Source: an uncultured Clostridia bacterium (GTDB lineage: Bacteria; Bacillota; Clostridia; Oscillospirales; Acutalibacteraceae). Taken from it: 10,856 nucleotides of DNA. The stretch is from assembly GCA_937898195.1 (NCBI GenBank), contig CALEJD010000070.1:1-10856 (forward strand). Direction: 5' to 3'. The position numbers were made by a program, and so were the translations under genes. Below the pieces are notes generated by a model, which saw only the letters and a list, made by a program, of their open reading frames with translations, made no database searches and was not told the origin of the DNA. Positions 7,367 through 10,856 of the stretch are shown one piece after another; position 1 is the first letter of the stretch, and each line of letters starts with the position of its first letter.

Positions 7367-9222
7367 TTTTAAAATCAATTACTATGCAGGGATTTAAGTC
7401 TTGTCCCGACAAAACAGTACTTCAATTTAATAAAGGAATAACAGGCGTTGTTGGCCCTAACGGTAGCGGTAAGAGTAACATTTCTGACGCTGTTCGTTGG
7501 GTTCTTGGTGAACAGTCCACAAAGAGTCTTCGTGGCTCAAAAATGGAAGATGTTATTTTCAGTGGTACATCACTTCGAAAAGCAACAGGTTTTGCAGAAG
7601 TAACACTTTGTCTTGATAATGAAGATAGAAAACTTAATTGCGATAAAGACGAAGTTAATATTACTCGTCGCTTTTATCGTAGTGGTGACAGTGAATATAA
7701 AATCAATGGTGAAAATGTAAGACTTCGTGACATCAATGAATTGTTTATGGATACAGGTCTTGGTCGTGACGGTTATTCAATGGTCAGCCAAGGCAAAATT
7801 GCCGAGCTTATTTCTTCAAAATCAGGTGAACGCCGTGAAATGTTTGAAGAAGCAGCAGGTATTTCACATTTCCGTTACAGAAGAAGCGACGCTTTAAAAA
7901 GACTTAATCAGGCTGAAGAAAATTTAGTCAGACTTCGTGATATTTTAACAGAGCTTGAATCCCGTGTTGGCCCACTTAAAACTCAAAGTGAAAAAGCACA
8001 GAAATTCTTAATACTTGCTGAAGAAAGAAAAAATCTTGAAATCGGCATCTGGTTACATAACATTGAGAAGACTCAAGAAAAACTAAAAGACCAGGATAGA
8101 AAAATTGACATTGCATCTGTTCAATATAAAGACGCTCAAAAACAGCTTGAAGAAATTGAGCAGAAGATGAATTCTATCATCGAAAAAACTCATGAAATTA
8201 ATATAAAAATTGAAGAAGTGCGTGCAAGCACATCTCATTTTGAAGAGCAGGCAGCCGAGCTTGAGAGTCAGGCAAAGGTTTATGAAAACTCTATTGCTCA
8301 TAATAACGAGTCAATCGAAAGACTCGAGAAAGACAAGTTAACTGCAAACGAAGACGAAACAGATATTGACACACAAATCGAATCTGCAAACGAACAAAAA
8401 GCAGTTGCTCAAAAAGGCCTTGAAGATGCAAATGCAAAATTGCAGGCACAAATTGGTGAAATTGAAAAATTGCAGAGTGAGAATGACGAGTTCGCATCTG
8501 TTGCGGCAGACCTTTCAAAAGAAATCTCACTTCTTACAGTTGCCCTGGCAGATAATCGTGTTATCAGCGAAACAGCTAACTCACAGATTGAAGAAATCAG
8601 AACAAGAATTACTGTAATTGATGACCTTTTAGGTAATCGCAAAGAAACTGTTTTAGCACTTGAAGAAAAGAAAAACAATGCGCAAAAAGCATTGGATGAA
8701 TGTATTGAAAAAATCAACGGATACAAAAATGCTGTTGATGGTTATCGCATAAAAGTTCAGACAAGAACTGAAAAAAGCGACAAGTTAAAAGCAGAAATCG
8801 CAACTCTTGATAGCGAAATCGGACGAAAGAATGAAAGAATCCGTGTTCTTGATGACCTTGAAAAGAATATGGAGGGTTATCAGGGTTCAGTTCGTAGCGT
8901 TATGAAAGAAAGTAAGCGTGGCGCACTTCGTGGTGTTCACGGTCCACTTTCACAGCTTATCACAGTTAAAGATAAATATTCGGTTGCAGTAGAAACTGCT
9001 TTGGGTGTAGCAATTCAAAATGTGGTTGTTGACAACGAAAACGATGCAAAACGTGCAATCGCGTTCCTTAAAGACACTCGTGGTGGACGAGCTACATTCT
9101 TGCCACTCTCTGCAATTAAATCAAGAAGTCTTGATGAAAAGGATTTAGACGATTGCTATGGCTTTGTAAATATCGCATCAAATCTTGTTTCAGCAGACAA
9201 AAAATATAAAGACATCATTTGA
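7363..9222 (+). CDS. smc: Chromosome-partition protein SMC, truncated in the hinge
   Basis: SMC dimers with ScpA and ScpB form the bacterial condensin that organises and segregates chromosomes. The frame gives 619 residues, about half of the usual 1,180-1,190. Present are Walker A GPNGSGKSNISDAVRWVLGE (31-50), the R-loop region SLRGSKMEDVIFSG (55-68), the Q-loop MVSQGKIAELI (140-150), and EAAGISHFRYRR (163-174). A long heptad-type coiled coil covers roughly 175-505, and the first part of the hinge (about 508-619) includes GGRATFLPLSAIKSR. Missing are the rest of the hinge, the return coiled coil, and the C-terminal head with the ABC signature and Walker B. The product could not form a complete ATPase head alone. 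Homology fails at about 9205-9222, where tape-measure sequence begins in another frame. A Shine-Dalgarno GAGGT (7346-7350) precedes the ATG, which overlaps the previous stop. Either smc is disrupted or the assembly is chimeric. Confidence 0.95.
   Translation: MILKSITMQGFKSCPDKTVLQFNKGITGVVGPNGSGKSNISDAVRWVLGEQSTKSLRGSKMEDVIFSGTSLRKATGFAEVTLCLDNEDRKLNCDKDEVNITRRFYRSGDSEYKINGENVRLRDINELFMDTGLGRDGYSMVSQGKIAELISSKSGERREMFEEAAGISHFRYRRSDALKRLNQAEENLVRLRDILTELESRVGPLKTQSEKAQKFLILAEERKNLEIGIWLHNIEKTQEKLKDQDRKIDIASVQYKDAQKQLEEIEQKMNSIIEKTHEINIKIEEVRASTSHFEEQAAELESQAKVYENSIAHNNESIERLEKDKLTANEDETDIDTQIESANEQKAVAQKGLEDANAKLQAQIGEIEKLQSENDEFASVAADLSKEISLLTVALADNRVISETANSQIEEIRTRITVIDDLLGNRKETVLALEEKKNNAQKALDECIEKINGYKNAVDGYRIKVQTRTEKSDKLKAEIATLDSEIGRKNERIRVLDDLEKNMEGYQGSVRSVMKESKRGALRGVHGPLSQLITVKDKYSVAVETALGVAIQNVVVDNENDAKRAIAFLKDTRGGRATFLPLSAIKSRSLDEKDLDDCYGFVNIASNLVSADKKYKDII
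9205..9222. other. Junction: smc hinge joined to phage tape-measure sequence
   Basis: SMC-like coding is convincing up to KKYKDII (codons ending at 9219) and is cut by TGA at 9220-9222. In the plus-two frame, tape-measure-like residues start at about KTSFEEKW (9209-9232). The exact point cannot be fixed because both readings look plausible over roughly 9205-9220, which suggests a short stretch shared by the two parents. No direct repeat, IS terminal repeat or integrase lies beside it. Confidence 0.8.
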
Positions 9223-9805
9223 AGAAAAATGGAATGAAGTTGAGACTTGGTGGGATAACACAGCACTTGGAAATTGGTGGAATAGCAAGGTTATGCCTTG
9301 GTTCACTAAGGAAAAGTGGCTTGGTGCATTATCAGGCATTAAAGATGCATTTACGGAAACTTGGGAAACTGCCATGTCTGGAATCAAGGAAATATGGAAT
9401 AAATTTGCTAATTTCTTAAATGAGAAACTTACATTTGAGATAGAACCTATTTCAATTGCGGGAAAGAAAGTTTTTGATGGTGCAAAAATTAATCTTGGTA
9501 AAATACCGACTTTTGCAACTGGTGGTTTCCCGGAAGACGGATTATTTATGGCAAATCGTGATGAGTTAGTTGGAAAATTTAGCAACGGAAGAACAGCGGT
9601 AGCTAATAATGACCAAATAACAAAAGGTATTGCAGATGCGGTATATCCAGCGGTTTATAATGCGGTTGTTTCCGCTATGTCAAATTCAAGTAGCAATCAG
9701 AATGTAAACGTTACATTGCAAGGTGATGTAAACAAGATATTCAGAGCAGTACAAGACGAATCAAGAAGTTACACAAGACGCACTGGAAAGCCAGCGTTTA
9801 ATTGA
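9209..9805 (+). CDS. Phage tail tape-measure protein, C-terminal fragment (5' end missing)
   Basis: About 198 residues up to TGA at 9803-9805 match the C-terminal end of siphophage tape-measure proteins, which set tail length and pass through the tail on DNA ejection. The tryptophan-rich part (FEEKWNEVETWWDN, NWWNSKVMPWFTKEKWLGAL, ETWETAMSGIKEIW) is typical of Bacillota phages. So is the block FATGGFPEDGLFMANRDELV and FSNGRTAVANNDQITKGIAD, followed by a Ser/Asn-rich patch and a tail ending RRTGKPAFN. Full tape-measure proteins usually exceed 700 residues, so most of this one is absent. The frame stays open upstream to a TTG at 9185, but those codons are shifted-frame smc and not a credible start. 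Sampled GC is about 37%, like the housekeeping block, so composition alone does not mark it as foreign. Confidence 0.87.
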   Translation, partial: KTSFEEKWNEVETWWDNTALGNWWNSKVMPWFTKEKWLGALSGIKDAFTETWETAMSGIKEIWNKFANFLNEKLTFEIEPISIAGKKVFDGAKINLGKIPTFATGGFPEDGLFMANRDELVGKFSNGRTAVANNDQITKGIADAVYPAVYNAVVSAMSNSSSNQNVNVTLQGDVNKIFRAVQDESRSYTRRTGKPAFN

Positions 9806-9830
9806 CACAAATTTCCTCTTATGGTATAAT
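9802..9830 (+). promoter_or_regulatory. Consensus sigma-A promoter with extended -10, before the PH-domain gene
   Basis: TTGACA (9802-9807) and TATAAT (9825-9830) are both perfect and separated by 17 bases. TGG directly before the -10 supplies the TGn extended element. The -35 box overlaps the tape-measure stop codon (9803-9805), so the promoter is packed against the end of the upstream gene. The expected start of transcription is about 9837. It should be strong unless repressed. Confidence 0.92.
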
Positions 9831-9834
9831 TTGT
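9807..9834. promoter_or_regulatory. Possible operator: 7-base inverted repeat across the promoter
   Basis: ACAAATT (9807-9813) and AATTTGT (9828-9834) are exact inverted repeats whose centres are 21 bases apart, about two helical turns. The arms sit just inside the -35 box and across the -10 box, where a dimeric repressor could block polymerase. The arms are AT-rich, so chance is a real alternative. Confidence 0.35.
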
Positions 9835-9858
9835 AAAATTTTATCATGGGAGGGATTT

Positions 9859-10227
9859 ATGGATAAGTTGCTACAACCACTTGCAATATGGACATTTGCT
9901 TCACCTTGTTCTGTTCCGAACGATGTTCAAGACTTGCTTGTAGAAGAAGAAAAAGTTGTGTGTGCTTATAAGACAATAAGAGATGTTGCAATATTTACAA
10001 ACAAAAGATTGATTGTAAGAGACGCACAAGGGCTTACAGGAAAGAAAATAGAAATTTACACACTTCCATATTCATCTATTTTTATGTACTCTACAGAAAA
10101 TGCAGGAATAATAGATTTTAATGCAGAAGTTGAATTATGGACAAAGGCAGGACACATCAAGATAAATCTTGGCAGAGGTGTAAATATTCGAGAAATTGAT
10201 AAAGTATTAGCTACATACATACTGTAA
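9859..10227 (+). CDS. Bacterial PH-domain protein (bPH_1 / YvbH-like)
   Basis: The 122-residue product resembles the bacterial pleckstrin-homology family bPH_1 (as in YvbH). Matching blocks are EEEKVVCAYKTIRDVAIFTN (29-48), KRLIVRDAQGLTGKKIEIYT (49-68), the middle segment ending AGIIDFNAEVELWT (82-95), and a closing amphipathic helix with REIDKVLATYIL (111-122). No signal peptide or clear membrane segment is seen, so it is probably cytoplasmic. The biochemical role of this family is not established, and lipid binding should not be assumed from the fold name. ATG 9859 is chosen because the Shine-Dalgarno GGGAGGG (9848-9854) is ideally spaced; an in-frame TTG at 9802 lies upstream of the promoter -10. 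The gene has its own promoter and terminator, directly behind a tape-measure gene, so it reads as a moron-type cargo gene. Confidence 0.85.
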   Translation: MDKLLQPLAIWTFASPCSVPNDVQDLLVEEEKVVCAYKTIRDVAIFTNKRLIVRDAQGLTGKKIEIYTLPYSSIFMYSTENAGIIDFNAEVELWTKAGHIKINLGRGVNIREIDKVLATYIL

Positions 10228-10233
10228 AATTAA

Positions 10234-10260
10234 GGCACTCTTCGGAGTGCCGATTTTTTT
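10234..10260 (+). terminator. Intrinsic terminator after the PH-domain gene
   Basis: GGCACTC (10234-10240) pairs perfectly with GAGTGCC (10245-10251) across a TTCG tetraloop (10241-10244). A run of seven T (10254-10260) follows. It begins 7 bases after the PH-domain stop and should end that single-gene transcript efficiently. Confidence 0.95.
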
Positions 10261-10268
10261 GAAAAAAG

Positions 10269-10298
10269 TGCTATAATAACTAACTACAAAAAAGGGGG
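10269..10298 (+). promoter_or_regulatory. Extended -10 promoter plus ribosome-binding site
   Basis: TGC followed by TATAAT (10272-10277) makes an extended -10 promoter. No good -35 box lies at 16-18 bases upstream, and TTGAAA at 10259 is only 7 bases away and cannot serve. A strong Shine-Dalgarno AGGGGG (10293-10298) precedes an ATG at 10306 by 7 bases. The signals clearly announce a gene, yet the frame that follows is only 11 codons long. Confidence 0.7.
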
Positions 10299-10305
10299 AT
10301 TTTTT

Positions 10306-10341
10306 ATGGGGGAAAATTATTCTTTTATAATTCCCAGATAA
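10306..10341 (+). pseudogene. Start of a gene cut off after a few codons
   Basis: ATG 10306 has a strong ribosome-binding site and promoter, but the frame reads only MGENYSFIIPR before TAA (10339-10341). The first few codons are probably the genuine 5' end of a phage gene next to the PH-domain gene. The rest is likely the unrelated sequence that begins at about 10310-10325. A real tiny peptide is possible but unsupported, since the last codons overlap the tail of the minus-strand gene. Confidence 0.5.
10309..10325. other. Second junction: change of composition, codon use and coding strand
   Basis: Left of this point lies an AT-rich plus-strand promoter, ribosome-binding site and start codon. 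Right of it a minus-strand gene ends (TAA at 10319-10317) with clearly different codon choice. Hand counting gives about 45% GC over 10321-10800, against about 37% in sampled lines of smc and the tape-measure fragment. No intergenic spacer or bidirectional terminator separates the two converging genes, which is unusual for a natural boundary. The exact point cannot be placed more tightly. Confidence 0.6.
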
Positions 10342-10796
10342 TCCAGATAACGGTTCAAATTATCAAAACCAGATCTGTCAACATAGTACCGTTTGGGGAG
10401 AGCATCTTTGATCATCCAAGTCAGCATGTCATCCGTGGCTTTCCGGATCTCCTCATTGGTCTTCATGTTCCCAGTGTAAAAATGTGTCCCATTGGCATGG
10501 ACATCATACAAGAATACTTTTCTAGGAGAGGACCAGATATACCGCTCCACCTCAGGCTTGGGGAAAAACAAATCAAACACAATATCCCGCCGGGTAGCGC
10601 TGATCCTAATATAGCCGACGATGTGATTGTAATCCCAGCAGCGCTTCGGAAAGGTTTCATTGTCAATGATCAGATCCATCGTCTGCTGGTCGGTTCCGGC
10701 GGCATACTCTTTCAGATTATCGATTTTCTGCTTCACCCGGCGACTAAGTTCATCCGGAGAGAGCGCATAAATGGGAATATCAAACAGCTTCTTCAT
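10317..10796 (-). CDS. Hypothetical protein, 159 residues
   Basis: I do not recognise this family. The protein is charged and soluble-looking, with no signal peptide or membrane segment. It has a helical N-terminal part (SPDELSRRVKQKIDNLKEYA, 13-32), a central part likely rich in beta strands (VGYIRISATRRDIVFDLFFP and RKVFLYDVHANGTHFYTGNM), and a helical C-terminal part (NEEIRKATDDMLTWMIKDAL). Tyrosine and aromatic residues are frequent. The start is well supported by a Shine-Dalgarno AGAGGGGG just upstream, lying within the end of the preceding gene; only three bases separate the two genes. The size, and the pairing with a preceding gene, would suit the second gene of a two-gene cassette, but no function can be claimed. 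GC is about 45% and codons favour CGG, CTG and ACC, unlike the housekeeping block, so its origin is probably a different genome or recent transfer. Confidence 0.8.
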   Translation of the reverse strand: MKKLFDIPIYALSPDELSRRVKQKIDNLKEYAAGTDQQTMDLIIDNETFPKRCWDYNHIVGYIRISATRRDIVFDLFFPKPEVERYIWSSPRKVFLYDVHANGTHFYTGNMKTNEEIRKATDDMLTWMIKDALPKRYYVDRSGFDNLNRYLDYLGIIKE

Positions 10797-10799
10797 GGG

Positions 10800-10856
10800 T
10801 TACCCCCTCTCTTCCGGAGACACAAGTATCTCCATCAGCTCATTCAATTTTTTATA
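10800..10856 (-). CDS. C-terminal end of an unknown gene (5' end outside window)
   Basis: The minus-strand frame entering from the right edge reads YKKLNELMEILVSPEERG and stops at TAA (10802-10800), three bases before the start of the 159-residue gene. The last codons contain the Shine-Dalgarno of that gene, so the two genes are probably one translationally coupled operon. Eighteen residues are too few to name a family. Confidence 0.55.
   Translation of the reverse strand, partial: YKKLNELMEILVSPEERG

Noticed and set aside
7363..9805. A natural SMC-tape-measure fusion through programmed frameshifting.
   Set aside because: No slippery heptamer or stimulatory structure is evident at 9205-9222, and the two families have unrelated roles. 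A join of unrelated DNA explains the data better.
9802..9858. A longer PH-domain protein starting at TTG 9802.
   Set aside because: That start coincides with the -35 box, upstream of the expected transcript start. The ATG at 9859 has an excellent Shine-Dalgarno.
10259..10277. TTGAAA at 10259 as the -35 partner of TATAAT at 10272.
   Set aside because: The spacer is only 7 bases; about 17 are needed.
9205..10856. A prophage integrated at an attachment site inside smc.
   Set aside because: No integrase, no core duplication and no lysogeny genes are visible. The phage sequence starts inside a structural gene, and the missing smc half does not reappear in the window.
1..10856. A new defence or mobile system spanning the window.
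   Set aside because: About 9.2 kb is standard housekeeping sequence. The accessory part holds fragments and one PH-domain gene, with no nuclease, reverse transcriptase, array, effector or recombinase to support such a claim.

Overview
The window looks like part of a low-GC Bacillota (Clostridia-like) genome. It carries the gene order dprA-topA-trmFO and rnc-radical SAM-smc, the folate-dependent TrmFO, and purine-rich Shine-Dalgarno sites. Hand-counted lines give about 37% GC. TGA is used as a normal stop, so the code is standard. The species cannot be told from the sequence.

Bases 1-9222 are a colinear plus-strand housekeeping block. It opens with the 3' end of rplT (ribosomal protein L20) and a strong intrinsic terminator. 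A tight gene train follows: SpoU/TrmH-family RNA methyltransferase, dprA, topA, trmFO, rnc, an Elp3-like radical SAM gene and smc. Four gene pairs share a 4-base ATGA stop/start overlap, and the largest gap is 28 bases. The train therefore reads as one translationally coupled operon serving RNA modification and processing, DNA uptake and topology, and chromosome organisation.

The smc reading frame stops abruptly inside the hinge domain (about 9205-9222), at roughly half its usual length. The sequence continues, in another frame, as the C-terminal end of a phage tail tape-measure protein (to 9805). Immediately after it comes a self-contained unit: a consensus promoter whose -35 box overlaps the tape-measure stop codon, a 122-residue bacterial PH-domain gene, and a perfect TTCG-loop terminator. 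This is the layout of a phage 'moron'. A second promoter and ribosome-binding site then lead into a start codon that yields only 11 codons.

From about 10310 onward the sequence changes again. GC rises to about 45%, codon preference shifts (CGG, CTG, ACC, GCC), and the genes lie on the minus strand: a complete 159-residue protein of unknown function and the last 18 codons of the gene upstream of it.

The two abrupt joins, about 1.1 kb apart, are the main oddity. They could be real rearrangement or insertion of mobile DNA, or a chimeric assembly of three sources; the sequence alone does not decide. I see no CRISPR array, tRNA, rRNA, IS element, integrase or attachment-site duplication, and I cannot support a claim of a new biological system here. 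Apart from the junctions themselves there is no gene-free stretch over 300 bases.
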